64,000 nt of DNA from Trifolium pratense. Taxonomy: Eukaryota > Streptophyta > Magnoliopsida > Fabales > Fabaceae. How positions within the stretch are numbered: the first letter of the stretch is position 1; every line of letters begins with the position of its first letter. The stretch spans positions 58,364,439 to 58,428,438 of the forward strand of contig NC_060062.1 in NCBI RefSeq assembly GCF_020283565.1, given 5' to 3'. Positions 31,191-41,235 of this stretch are shown here, one piece after another. The notes beneath the pieces are model-generated. The model was given only the letters and a program-made list of their open reading frames with translations. It was not told the DNA's origin and searched no databases. Position numbers and translations under genes: made by a program.

Positions 31191-33740
31191 CTAAGGTGTA
31201 GCGGCTGGTGCTGGTGCTTCTATGTCTGGTGGTTTTGGTGGAAGCCCTTCCACACTTTTATGGAGCAGCTTCAACCGCTGTCCTTTTGCTTTGAAAACCT
31301 TGCCAGTACCTGTACTTTTAATTTCTATAGCACCAGAAGGAAAAACATTAGTCACGACAAAGGGGCCAATCCACTTGGATCGAAACTTACCAACCATATC
31401 TTTCAGGCGAGACTTAAACAGCAAGACTTTTTGGCCAACAGAAAATTTCTTTTTGGAAATCATCTTATCATGGAAGTGCGTAGTCTTTTCTTTATCATGG
31501 GAGTGTTTGGTTGGGGCAGCCGGAATGTCAAGAACTTTAACCGTACAGACTGCCTCATTGACAACAACTTCACCTGTATGAATGTTATTATCCTGCAAAT
31601 CAGATTCAATCTTAGCACAAACAGAGCAAAGGTTAGTGTTAGTAACTAAATCCATATAAAAAACAGAATGTTCTTCCACGGGATGTTTCATGGCATCAAA
31701 AATGTTAAACTTAGCGACAATGTCACCAAACTCCATGGACATGGTTCCATCATAAACATCAACTTTTGTTCTTGCCGTTCTCATGAATGGTCGGCCTAGA
31801 ATGATGGGTGCCCTGCTGGAATTAGTTTCTCCCTCCATGTCTAGAATGTAGAAATCTGCAGGAAGAATCAAGTCATTAACTTGCACCAGGACATCTTCTA
31901 CCTTCCCAGCAGGGCGGGCATTGCTCCTGTTTGCTAATTGCACGATTAAACCTGTAGGCTGCAAAGGACCAAGATCAAGGTTATTATAAATAGAAGTAGG
32001 CATAACATTAATACCTGCTCCCAGATCAAGCATACAATTTTCAAACTTGTGATCCCCAATGGAACAGGGAATACCAAAAACTCCTGGATCATCACACTTT
32101 TCTGGCATGGTCTGACTGAGAACTGAGACATTAGCTGAGGAACCAGTTTTGGGCTGAATGAAAGCAGAAACATTTCGTCCCAAACTGACTCTCTCATTTC
32201 CCTTTAACTTCCTCTTGTGTGTGCACAAGTCTTTCAGGAATTTTGCATATTTAGGAATCTGTTTAATTGCATCAAGGAGAGGAATGTTAACCGCACATTT
32301 TCTGAATACATCTAAAATCTCCTTGTCTTCCTCAACTGTCTTCTTGATATTTTTCTGCACCCTTTGAGGAAAAGGAATTGGTGGCACATATACTCTTTCT
32401 TTTTCGGGTTCGGTCTCAGTTGTAACAGAAGGAGGTTCAGGAGCAGATGATGATGCAACGGTTTTCTTCTTCTTTTTCTCTAGAGCTGGTTCTGACACTC
32501 TTCCAGATCTCAAAGTAATTGCACTCACATTCACATTCGGATTCGGCACTGTTTGTGCAGGAAGGTTACCAGAGCCCTGGGCTTGTAGTTGGCCTATTGC
32601 ATTGGCCATTTGTCCCATCTGCGTTGTCAGGTTCTGAATGCTAGCATTTGTTCGTTGTGCCAGTTGCTTGACAAGGTCTTCCAGTGAAGAAGTGGCTGGT
32701 GGGGCAGCAGGGGCTGCAGCTTGTGACTGATTCCCATATTGGAGGTTTTGATGATTCCTCCAACTAGGGTGATATTTGTTGGTGGAGAGGTCAGGATTGT
32801 TGTACCTGTTTTGATTGTAAAGGGCTGCTGCTGCTGCATATGCTTGAGGAAGCTCAGTTATTGTTTCATCTTGTAGAATGGGGCATGTATCAGTCGGGTG
32901 CTCAGAAGAAGTACAAATACCACACACTTTTGCTGGTTGAGCTATGCTAACTGCCAACTTTTTCACCAAGGAAGTAAGTTCATCAATTCTAGCATCAAAC
33001 TTGGTTTCGAGCGCCTTGATGAAGGAAGAGGAAGACTGAATCTCATTTACACTTGCAGAATTATTTCTGGTTGTAAACTGTTGCGAGTTGAGTGACATGT
33101 TCTCGATCAAGGCCTTTGCAGTAGCTGGAGTTTTATCAACAAGTGCTCCACCACTTGCAGCATCCAAAATGTTTCGATCCATTGGTAGCAACCCTTCATA
33201 GAAATATTGGATGAGTAATTGCTCGGTGATCTGGTGTTGGGGACAACTAGAAACTAGCTGCTTGAATCTTTCCCAGTATTCTGCCAATGATTCGTTTCCC
33301 TGCCTAATGCCGCATATTTCTTTTCTGATTAACGCAGCTCTAGAAGCGGGAAAGTATCTCTCTAGAAAGACCTTCTTCAAATCATTCCAAGTTGTGATAG
33401 AATTCGGCTCAAGATAGTACAACCAATCTTTGGCAGCACCCTGGAGCGAGAATGGAAAGGCTCTAAGCTTGATATGATCCTCTGTTATACCTTCAGGCCT
33501 CAATGGTGTAGAACAAACTACCTGAAATTCCTTCAAATGCTTATGCGGATCCTCACCTGCAAGACCATGAAACTTGGGCAACAAATGTATCAAACCAGAT
33601 TTCAATTCAAAAGGAATATCAACGTCAGTATATTGAATGCATAGACCATTGTAATTGACATCAGGAGCAGCAAGCTGCCTTAGTGTTCTTTGTTCAGCCA
33701 TGTTATCAAAAGCAAGTTTAGAATCAAATAAAGTATGCAA
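31191..33740 (-). CDS. Athila-type gag-protease fused in frame to an integrase tail
   Basis: 849 residues, uninterrupted; the natural start is probably the second Met, MAEQRTLRQLAAPDVNYNG, at 33701. Order: gag core (WNDLKKVFLERYFPASRA, YFYEGLLPMDRNILDAASGG, ALIENMSLNSQQF), zinc knuckle CGICTSSEHPTDTC at residues 273-286, a Gln/Ala/Pro-rich linker, protease near residue 570 (CMLDLGAGINVMPTS, then APIILGRPFMRTARTKVD). From about residue 745 comes the very end of integrase (HFHDKMISKKKFSVGQKVLL, RSKWIGPFVV). RT, RNase H and the integrase core are absent, yet the frame is kept across the junction. The protein could build particles and self-process, but the element needs polymerase and integrase in trans. 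DLGAG replaces the usual DLGAS. Confidence 0.88.
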   Translation of the reverse strand: MHTLFDSKLAFDNMAEQRTLRQLAAPDVNYNGLCIQYTDVDIPFELKSGLIHLLPKFHGLAGEDPHKHLKEFQVVCSTPLRPEGITEDHIKLRAFPFSLQGAAKDWLYYLEPNSITTWNDLKKVFLERYFPASRAALIRKEICGIRQGNESLAEYWERFKQLVSSCPQHQITEQLLIQYFYEGLLPMDRNILDAASGGALVDKTPATAKALIENMSLNSQQFTTRNNSASVNEIQSSSSFIKALETKFDARIDELTSLVKKLAVSIAQPAKVCGICTSSEHPTDTCPILQDETITELPQAYAAAAALYNQNRYNNPDLSTNKYHPSWRNHQNLQYGNQSQAAAPAAPPATSSLEDLVKQLAQRTNASIQNLTTQMGQMANAIGQLQAQGSGNLPAQTVPNPNVNVSAITLRSGRVSEPALEKKKKKTVASSSAPEPPSVTTETEPEKERVYVPPIPFPQRVQKNIKKTVEEDKEILDVFRKCAVNIPLLDAIKQIPKYAKFLKDLCTHKRKLKGNERVSLGRNVSAFIQPKTGSSANVSVLSQTMPEKCDDPGVFGIPCSIGDHKFENCMLDLGAGINVMPTSIYNNLDLGPLQPTGLIVQLANRSNARPAGKVEDVLVQVNDLILPADFYILDMEGETNSSRAPIILGRPFMRTARTKVDVYDGTMSMEFGDIVAKFNIFDAMKHPVEEHSVFYMDLVTNTNLCSVCAKIESDLQDNNIHTGEVVVNEAVCTVKVLDIPAAPTKHSHDKEKTTHFHDKMISKKKFSVGQKVLLFKSRLKDMVGKFRSKWIGPFVVTNVFPSGAIEIKSTGTGKVFKAKGQRLKLLHKSVEGLPPKPPDIEAPAPAATP

Positions 33741-33847
33741 AGAGAAACTATGTAAGAATCAGAATCAGACTCGTTAATGAAACAAATAGAAAGAAGAGAT
33801 ATGGTTAAAATAGATTCAAAAAAATATAAAAACACGAAATTTAGTCT

Positions 33848-35036
33848 TGAAATTCTGGTACACAGTAGACAAGTGTTGTCCACGATGTGCCGACACTTGT
33901 CGCAACACTTGTCTTAGCAGTAAGAACAATAAAACAGAGCATTAAAAACATATACTGAAAAGCATAAACGACACACATAATTGTTAACCCAGTTCAGCCT
34001 AACAGCCTAATCTGGGGGATACCAATCCAGGAGGAAATTCACTATCAGCAGTATTAATTCGGAGCTAAACTCCCCCATTTACAACTCCTCACTTAATCCC
34101 TACCCAATGCAACTTCTACCTAGGAACTCCTAGATATGAGACCCCGTCTCACTCCCCTCAACCTTACAACCAGTAAGGATTTCAATAACAACATAATGGA
34201 GACACTCTCCTTGACAAAGATGAAGACACACTTCAATAACATCACCACCTAGCCAACGACTAAGTTCACAATTTGGAGTTGCTTAAAAGCTTCCTCCAAT
34301 TACAATACTCAACTCATTACCTACAGGTTTTTGAGTGAGAACACGGTGACCATCTCACAACCCGAGTGGTTCACTTTACACCAACTCTCCTAGAGAGTGG
34401 CTTAAAGACACGAAACCCTTAAAAGACTACATCTTTGATATTCTATTTTAGCTTCAAGTTTCGGTGCATAATAAGGGTTAGCAGCACCCTTTATATAGCA
34501 CAGCCTCGTGGGCTTTTCACAGTGCTTCAGCTCCAAGAAATCTTCTAGATGCAAAATATATATTTTTACCAAATCTTTCTTTGCATCAAATATTCCTCCC
34601 ATAAATATATTTGTTGTAAATATATTTTAAAATTAAATCTTCTAATCTTCTTGAAGCACAAAGATTTATTTGAAATAAATCTTTTATATTTTCTGCAGCA
34701 ATCTTCACAAGATATATTTTTGAAAATAATAGTTCTATTTTTGAAACACAAAAATATATTTTCCAAAAATATAATTCCTTTGGAAAATAGAACTAGGGTT
34801 CAGCTGCCTTCTGAAACACATTGATCACGTGCGCCTTGTTGTATAAGAAACCACGAAATAATTCTTCAATCAAATCTTCGAAAGATTGAGTAGAAAATAA
34901 TAACGCTAGCTGGCGCGAACAATCAGACATACAAGTGTTGTTACATCTGTCGCAACACTTGGCGTAAGCACATATGTCTCAACACTTGGCTAAAAGATGT
35001 TTTTGCAAAATGTAGCCAACTTACAAAAACCCAACA
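33848..35036 (-). repeat. 3' LTR of the SIRE-like element
   Basis: 1189 bp, plus-strand ends TGAAATTCTGG and AAAACCCAACA. It contains dyads built from ACAAGTGT and ACACTTGT near both ends (33870-33914 and 34931-34975). The A/T-rich block 34550-34790 can pair extensively with itself. Confidence 0.93.
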
Positions 35037-35050
35037 ATCTCCCCCTTTGG
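35037..35050 (-). other. Polypurine tract of the SIRE-like element
   Basis: The minus strand reads CCAAAGGGGGAGAT directly before the LTR start TGTTGGG, a typical SIRE arrangement. Confidence 0.85.
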
Positions 35051-35604
35051 CAAATTTTGGCTAAAACAATATTAGACCAGTATATAGAGAGATACAGTAT
35101 TACCTTTCCTTCGAGTCAACATGATCACACAACTAGGAAAGAAAGTAACACATAGTAAGACTACTTCCAAGAGAGGTAAGTAGCATCAGAGGCATGCAAT
35201 AGCAGGAATAAACACATATAGCCTCACAGAGCAGATAAAGAGAAATAAACTTTCATAGTGGATTCAAAGATAGGAGAAATAAACTCCTATAATCAGAGTA
35301 CATCCATTCAACAACAGATCACCAGGGAAAAATAAATTCCCACAAACATAGAACTAGGAAAAATAAATTCCCAGCCACCAGAGAATAAAGCCAAGATGTC
35401 ACAGCATCTGGCATCACACTTGTCACTTATTCATACTACCACTCCCCCTGAATTTATGCATGACAGAGCACAAGCATACAATGTAATCAACCATAGGAAC
35501 TACAACATCCTTGTAATAGCAGAAGCATTCAATCAGAGTGATTAACGCTTAATAGTTGTTGTAGACACACATGTGTGCATTCATAAATAAGCATGTACAA
35601 GTTA

Positions 35605-35775
35605 CCCATATTTCTATGAATGTAACTAACTAAGTCACCCATATTGCTATGAATGTGACCTAAATCACCCATATTTCTATGACTGTGATCCTAAGCATAA
35701 AAGTCATCCATATTTCTATGATTATGACTAAGCACGATGAATCATCCATATTTCTATGACTATGATTATGATTAT
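35605..35775 (-). repeat. Minisatellite, five units of about 29-38 bp
   Basis: Five imperfect copies around a core CACCCATATTTCTATGA begin near 35606, 35636, 35666, 35703 and 35743. They alternate with variants of ATGTGACTAAG. Neighbouring units differ at a few positions. Confidence 0.75.
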
Positions 35776-36353
35776 GCCCTATGCTACAAATTTAAATGCT
35801 TTTTAGAATTCTTGCAACACATCACACAGAGCTGAAGGTAACATTTACTCCACTCAGACATAGGCCTAGAAGATTAACACATCGCAGAAAGAACCGCAAC
35901 AACATACACACCAGATGTCAGCACATCTGTCCACACATCACGCAGATACCAGATGTCAGCACATCTGTCCACACAGATAGATCTTACATATCACAGATCA
36001 CTACTCCCCCTTTTTAGCCACAAATTCTGACAAATAAAGTCAGTGTGCATTAAACAAAAGAATAGAGGCAAAGAGGTACCATAGCAGTATCAGAAGTGCA
36101 AGTTACATAACAGAGAGAACTAAACTCTCACAAAAGAACCACATAGGGAGAAATAAACTCCCACATACTGAGAAAAATAAATTCTCACACATCAGATCAG
36201 GATGTCTAGACATCAGACATTACATCACACATCAGGAACATAACACTCCCACAACCATTAAACACACTATCAGAGCATAAGCTAGCAGAACACATTATCA
36301 AGCTAGCTACACACTACTACTCCTCCTGAATAGCATTTCTCCCCCTCAACACA

Positions 36354-36356
<3 letters not shown>

Positions 36357-36386
<30 letters not shown>
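36357..36386. repeat. (AT)15 microsatellite
   Basis: Perfect AT dinucleotide run of about 30 bases inside the SIRE-like element, likely length-variable. Confidence 0.9.
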
Positions 36387-36388
<2 letters not shown>

Positions 36389-37614
36389 CTCATACTCCCC
36401 CTCAATACGAGCATAGAAGCATAAGAACATCAATACGAGCATAAAAGCATAAGAACAGCAACTTCACCAAATGTAAGAACATCGGTCCACACATTTGTCC
36501 ACACACACACTACTCCTCCTTTTTAGTCATAATTTTGACAAACATCATACATATCAGAACACAGAGTAGCAAAAACAGAAATATCCAGAGTGCAGATATT
36601 CCAGACCATAGGCACATACAGGTGCTAGAAATCCATGGCCTAGCCCACAAATGATACGGAGAACAAAAGTAGTGGAAAGAGAACATGCGCGCTTTCATCC
36701 ACAATACCATGACCAAACTCCAACAGTATAGCATGAAGATCATAAGTAACAAGGCATAAACCTATACTATCTTCATCACATCAACCACATAGTGCACAGA
36801 GCTACTACAACCAAACATAACACCATGGGATATAAATCAGAAATAGAGGAACCATATCATATCCACCACATCAAACTCCATAGTCAACACTCATAAAACA
36901 AACTTTTTCCCCTTGTTTCCACAACATGACAAGAGCATGAGAGAACATTGTTCAAAAATTCAGCTTCTCGTAGCATTATCTCCTTTAAAACACAAATTTC
37001 TATTTCTAGACATTTTCTTCAAAATGAATGAAACATTCTCTAAGAGGACAGAAGAGATGTCAACTTTCTTCCTGTCAAGTGACATGATGCCCAGAACAAC
37101 ATCCTCAATATTTGGCTCATAGTCAACCACATTCTGGCATTTTGGTGACAGATGTTGTACACAATGTTGGAACACTTGAGATAACACGATGTTGAGACAG
37201 ATGTTACAACATCTCGTACCAGAACAGACAAGTTATTCAACACAGATGAGTATTATTCAGTTCCAATCTCAAGAGACATATACCAAAAGCATCTTCAACA
37301 ATATATATATTTTCATCACATATGAACATCAAACTAGAGGTTTCAGAAACAGGTCTGAAATAGTCACTTACCATAGTAGTAATCACCTTTGATCATCACA
37401 TTATCGCATATGATCATAACACATCTGAACACATATAATACTTCTCAGCAGAATGCACATCCAAACAATCGTACCATGCTAGTTCTCTTTTTAGTCACAC
37501 TTTGAGCAACAACTTTGGTCAAGTGGAAGATCATCAAGATCAGTTTCTTCTACCACATTCAAAACCTCAATACTCCAAACCACCATTAGTTGATCCTCAT
37601 TAGATTGAGGACTC

Positions 37615-38061
37615 TCAGAACCATATCAACATCAGTTTGGGGAATTGCAAAACAGGTTTCAACAACACCAACGGGTTGGTCCAGGATGTTTCAACATCCG
37701 ATATGACATTAGACTTATGTGAGGTTCCTTTGGGGGACTCAACCACAACTTTAGTTAGGGATGACAAAGTGTCAGAACCAACAACCTTGGAAGATGACAC
37801 ATGCACGATTTCAACAATAGTGTCATCAACAACAGCAACATTCATACCAGATTGAAAGTTTCAGAGGTACATCTGACAGATGTTCCAACACTAGCCACAA
37901 CATTTGAACTGACAGAACCTTTAACATGAGTAACAACATTTGATTCGATATTAATAAAATTTACCCAAGTAAATCTGGAGGAATCATCAACAACTAAAAA
38001 GACATACTTCTTTCGACCAAGGTTTTTCAACTTGCATAAGTCTCATCAAATCAGCAATCAT
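37615..38061 (-). pseudogene. Integrase vestige joined to env-like spacer sequence
   Basis: The minus strand near 38060-37940 gives DLMRLMQV and, in the next frame, NLGRKKYVFLVVDDSSRFTW followed by VNFI. This matches the first part of a SIRE-type integrase core (MQVESLGGKKYV..VVDD.SR.TW style), including its first acidic residues. It is followed directly by low-complexity sequence with NVVASVGTSV and DVETSW motifs instead of the rest of integrase. About 40 residues of pol thus survive between env-like blocks. A frameshift breaks even this fragment. Confidence 0.6.
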
Positions 38062-38191
38062 CTCTTTTTCTGTCATGAAGCCAGAATTTTCTTGCCAGAT
38101 GTTGCAACATTATGTGGGACATTTGTCCCTTCAACTAGTCTATAGTGCAATGTGAGAGGAGATTCCTTCTTATAGACAACATCAGAGCTGA

Positions 38192-38540
38192 TCAAAATAC
38201 TTGGATGCTGATCAAGAATAATACTACAAAGCACATTGGAAATGTTGTTGGCATCTTCACATCCAAAGGCTTAGCATGCTTAGTAGTTTGAAAAATATAA
38301 GAGTCAAAATCCCATTTGGTCTTGGTACCAACAGTGTAGATAAAGTTACTCAAGCCTATAGCACTATCAGAATTCTCTACCTCAGCTTCAGGTTCTTCAC
38401 TCCTGCCCAAAAACTTATTAATCACATCAGGTGAAAATTCAACACATCTACCCATGTCAAAAACCTTCATGAATTCTTTGCTCAAAGGATCATCACAGTC
38501 TTCAGTTTCCTGAGAGCTCTACTAGACTCAATCAAGTCAG
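38192..38540 (-). pseudogene. Second env-like / plant transposon protein segment
   Basis: The minus strand contains GRCVEFSPDVINKFLGRSEE, then AIGLSNFIYTVGTKTKWDFD, SYIFQTTKHAKPLDVKMPTTF, and in another frame SIILDQHPSIL. It is a diverged copy of the domain at 38544-39206 (GRCVHFSPSIINKFLGRS). About 60 residues present in the first copy between the GRS and FIY.VGTK blocks are missing, and frames change. I compare it with the 'putative plant transposon protein' (Transposase_32) or legume 'envelope-like' family; this is from memory. Confidence 0.6.
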
Positions 38541-38543
38541 TTA

Positions 38544-39206
38544 TCATTTGCTGCCTAGTGAGAGCACCAACTTTTGCTGGACAGATGTACCAACACTTGC
38601 TGCAACATTTGTCTCTGCAAGCAGCCTTTGCTCAATATTCAGCTTTCCTTTTCTTTTACAAGGGACATCAGTGTCCACAAGAATATTTGGATGTTGGTCA
38701 AGAACAATACCACACAGTAAAGTAGGAAATGCTATGGGTAGTTGTAGAGCAAAAGATTTAGCATGTTCCAAAGTGGCATAAAAGATATAAGCACCATAAT
38801 CAAACCTGGCCTTAGTTCCAACAACATAAATGAACCTAGCCAATTCTTTGGCTACATCACTGGAATGAGTGGTAGGAACCCGATTAACAACAACAATCTT
38901 ATTCAGAACTGCATATAAAGGAGATAGTTGAGATGCAGAAAGTTTCATTTGACAAGGCCATTGCTTCAGCTTATTCCCAGTGATTGTTCTACAAATATTA
39001 TCTGTGACTTCCAGCTCAGCTACTTCCTCATTACTTCTTCCCAAAAATTTGTTGATTATAGAGGGTGAGAAGTGAACACACCTTCCTCTCACAAAAACCT
39101 GCCTATACTCAGGGTTTTTAGGATCATCACAATTGTCACCAACATTCACTACAAATCCCCTTAACAGCTTATCAAAACAGTCACCTAGATCAGACACTGT
39201 TCTCAT
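38544..39206 (-). pseudogene. Env-like / Transposase_32-like domain, first copy
   Basis: A 220-residue frame. It has YRQVFVRGRCVHFSPSIINK, FLGRSNEE, KLKQWPCQMKLSASQLSPLY, FIYVVGTKARFDYGAYIF and FPTLLCGIVLDQHPNIL, ending in a stretch with ETNVAASVGTSVQQ. This domain often lies downstream of pol in SIRE-like legume elements and is annotated as envelope-like or plant transposon protein. Its function is unknown, and no signal peptide or membrane span is apparent here. The frame starts inside the domain; its N-terminal extension is at 39207-39926 in broken frames. The flanking copy at 38192-38540 suggests a tandem duplication. Confidence 0.65.
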
Positions 39207-39926
39207 CAGACCTTCATTCCTTTCACACTTCTTCTGAATGTGTCACCAAATGTAGCTACACTTGTCTCCCTTTCAAAGTCTGATTTACTAGAGGGGGGTT
39301 CTTTCTTTTCAGACTCTTTTTCTTCTCTCAGTAACAGATACATTATTACTCATTGTCCTTGGTGGACCATAAAAAGGTTTCTTCCCAACAAATCTTGTCA
39401 CCTTTCATGATTTAGATTTCTGGACAAGTGTATTGACAGTTGTCACATTTTTACCAGCCCTACTTCTGATTCTTCCTACAACATTAGCACTAGGTGTCTT
39501 ATCTAGTGACTTGTTATCAGCCACTATATCATTCACAATGACAACATCAGGATCATCACCCACACTTTTGTCAACAGAAGGTTCTTTATCAGCAAACAAA
39601 GACCTAATACTCTCATCAGATTTATAGTTCACAACACAGTGATCAGCAGAAATATTACCAGTCATAATTACTTTTGTAGTATTCTCTTTCTCAGTAGTAT
39701 TCATCTGGTAAGAAATATCTGAAACATTATGATCTATTATAGCTTCAGGTGCTGCAGATGTATCAAAATATGTGGCAGTTGCAGGTGCCACAAATGTACC
39801 TACACTTGGTACAACATTTGTCTCAGGGATAGTTTCCTTGAGAGTTTCACCAACACAATCACTTGTGGCCTTAGTGGAAGCACCAAAGTCACAATTAACA
39901 ACAGCAGGGGGACACAAGAGGATCAA
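39207..39926 (-). pseudogene. N-terminal region of the env-like protein, broken
   Basis: 39926-39405 is open: acidic and Ser/Thr-rich with NVVPSVGTFVAPATATYFD, DPDVVIVNDIVADNKSLDKT and a basic GRIRSRAGKNVTTVNT. Beyond a TGA near 39405 other frames give VTRFVGKKPFYGPPRTMSNN and ERETSVATFGDT, so the coding sequence continued towards 39206. At least two frame breaks separate it from the domain at 38544-39206. The basic patch could be a nuclear targeting signal; this is inference. Confidence 0.55.
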
Positions 39927-41218
39927 CCATCAGTAGTTGATTAACCTTCAATACCAGATCATCCACACATGTTTGAACAACACTCTAACCCTTTTACTTA
40001 ACAAGGACACATCTTGATCATTGTCCTTGCAGAACCACACTCTGTATCATGACCTTTTGAATAGGCAAGATGTCATGCGTAATAGGTGTGAAGTCACTCA
40101 CAAACTCCAAAACTTCTTAGTTTGCTTAAAAGCTTGACTAAGATTCTGATTATTAGCCCTTTTCTCGAGTGACTTGCAGTAGATAACCAAAGACAATTAT
40201 CAGACCTCAGTATCTGACAATATTTTGCTGCCCTTACATCCACTACTAGTGGAATCAATAGTCATGCATTGCTAGAGCATACTATTAAAGAAAGATCAGA
40301 ACCTCCACATTCTGATTCACATAGGCAGATAAGCTTCTTCTGACCATACAACTTGAGCACTCCTATGCATAATTCCAAGCACCTTACATGCCCAACTGTC
40401 ATCCAACACGATTCTGCATAATCTGCAGGTCAGATGTACCAACATCTGGGAGCACATCAGTCCCCTTCTCAGGTACCATAATAATAGATCCTTTATCAAG
40501 CTTACACAGGAAAAGCAAAACACACATCTGCACTACCACTTACTTGGATCAGAAATAAACTCACCCAAGAAGTCAACCATAAGTTTCTAGTGTCAAAATA
40601 AATCCAACAAGATTCTGCATACTGCTGGTCAGATGTAGCAACATCTGGGACGACATCAGTCCCCTTCTCATGGAACACACCAAGAGATCCTTTATCAAAG
40701 CCACTGGAGGTTGGCTTTTAGGGTTAGAAGCAAAAATAAATTGCTCACAACTTCGTTCAGATCTCTCTTCAACAAACTCATATATGAGTGCCTTTATGAG
40801 TGGACTTGAGATCACCCTCAAGTATCGTTGGCATCTCCAACAAGTTAGTTGAACCTCACCAGAGGAGAACAGAGTGTAGCACACTCAAAACCACCAGGAG
40901 TTTTCCCATCATATATGTATGCAGCGGAATTCAAACCAGAAAACTCCTCAACAAACTTCAGGCACACCATAATGACCTTTGCACAAACTCCACACTTCAG
41001 GTGCAACAGGTTAACATAGGTTTGAAAATAAATCAAACCATACAGAAGCTCAAACATCAAAGCTATACACCGTGCCATGAATAGTCCATCCTCCACTTCT
41101 AGGGACCATTCAAACAAATATGAACTTCTTCAAGTCCAAACAACTTTTCAGTATTCCTTACTTGTTCATAACCAGAAAGTATCTTCCCTAGGATCTCACC
41201 CAGATACAGAACATGATG
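39927..41218 (-). other. Unassigned 5' region of the SIRE-like element with an internal duplication
   Basis: No gag domain is recognisable. Two blocks are related: 40385-40500 and 40600-40700 share the order ATTCTGCATA, GGTCAGATGTA.CAACATCTGGGA, ACATCAGTCCCCTTCTC and GATCCTTTATCAA. They encode similar peptides (LIKDLLLWYLRRGLMCSQM; LIKDLLVCSMRRGLMSSQM) on the minus strand or, in another frame, TDV.PDV.TSD. Short minus-strand frames (40573-40884, 40845-41117) show no motif I know. The region was probably assembled from env-like sequence. Confidence 0.45.
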
Positions 41219-41233
41219 CCTGCTCTGATACCA
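41219..41233 (-). other. Primer-binding site of the SIRE-like element
   Basis: The minus strand reads TGGTATCAGAGCAGG two bases after the 5' LTR, the SIRE-type initiator tRNA-Met site. Confidence 0.88.
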
Positions 41234-41235
41234 AT

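Larger units (their letters stand above)
35051..37614 (-). other. Non-coding 3' region of the SIRE-like element
   Basis: No coding frame with recognisable content. It is rich in short dispersed repeats: GAGAAATAAACTC/GGGAAAAATAAATTCCC motifs (35230-35375 and 36110-36190), an ATTTCTATGA minisatellite, an (AT)n tract and several AGATGT/ACATCT dyads. Blocks of ACTCCCCCT recur (35452, 36002, 36345, 36395), resembling degenerate copies of the polypurine tract. Confidence 0.55.

Noticed and set aside
34549..34824. Open frames on both strands in the SIRE-like LTRs (and 41937-42212)
   Set aside because: Identical in both LTRs, A/T-rich, self-complementary sequence; no coding features. They mirror the LTR duplication.
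35605..35775. CRISPR-like array of regularly spaced repeats
   Set aside because: Units are imperfect and contiguous without unique spacers, and lie inside a plant retrotransposon; it is a minisatellite.
38544..39206. Reading the env-like frame as a true viral envelope gene
   Set aside because: No signal peptide, transmembrane span or cleavage site is visible, and the frame is broken upstream. I keep only the family resemblance.
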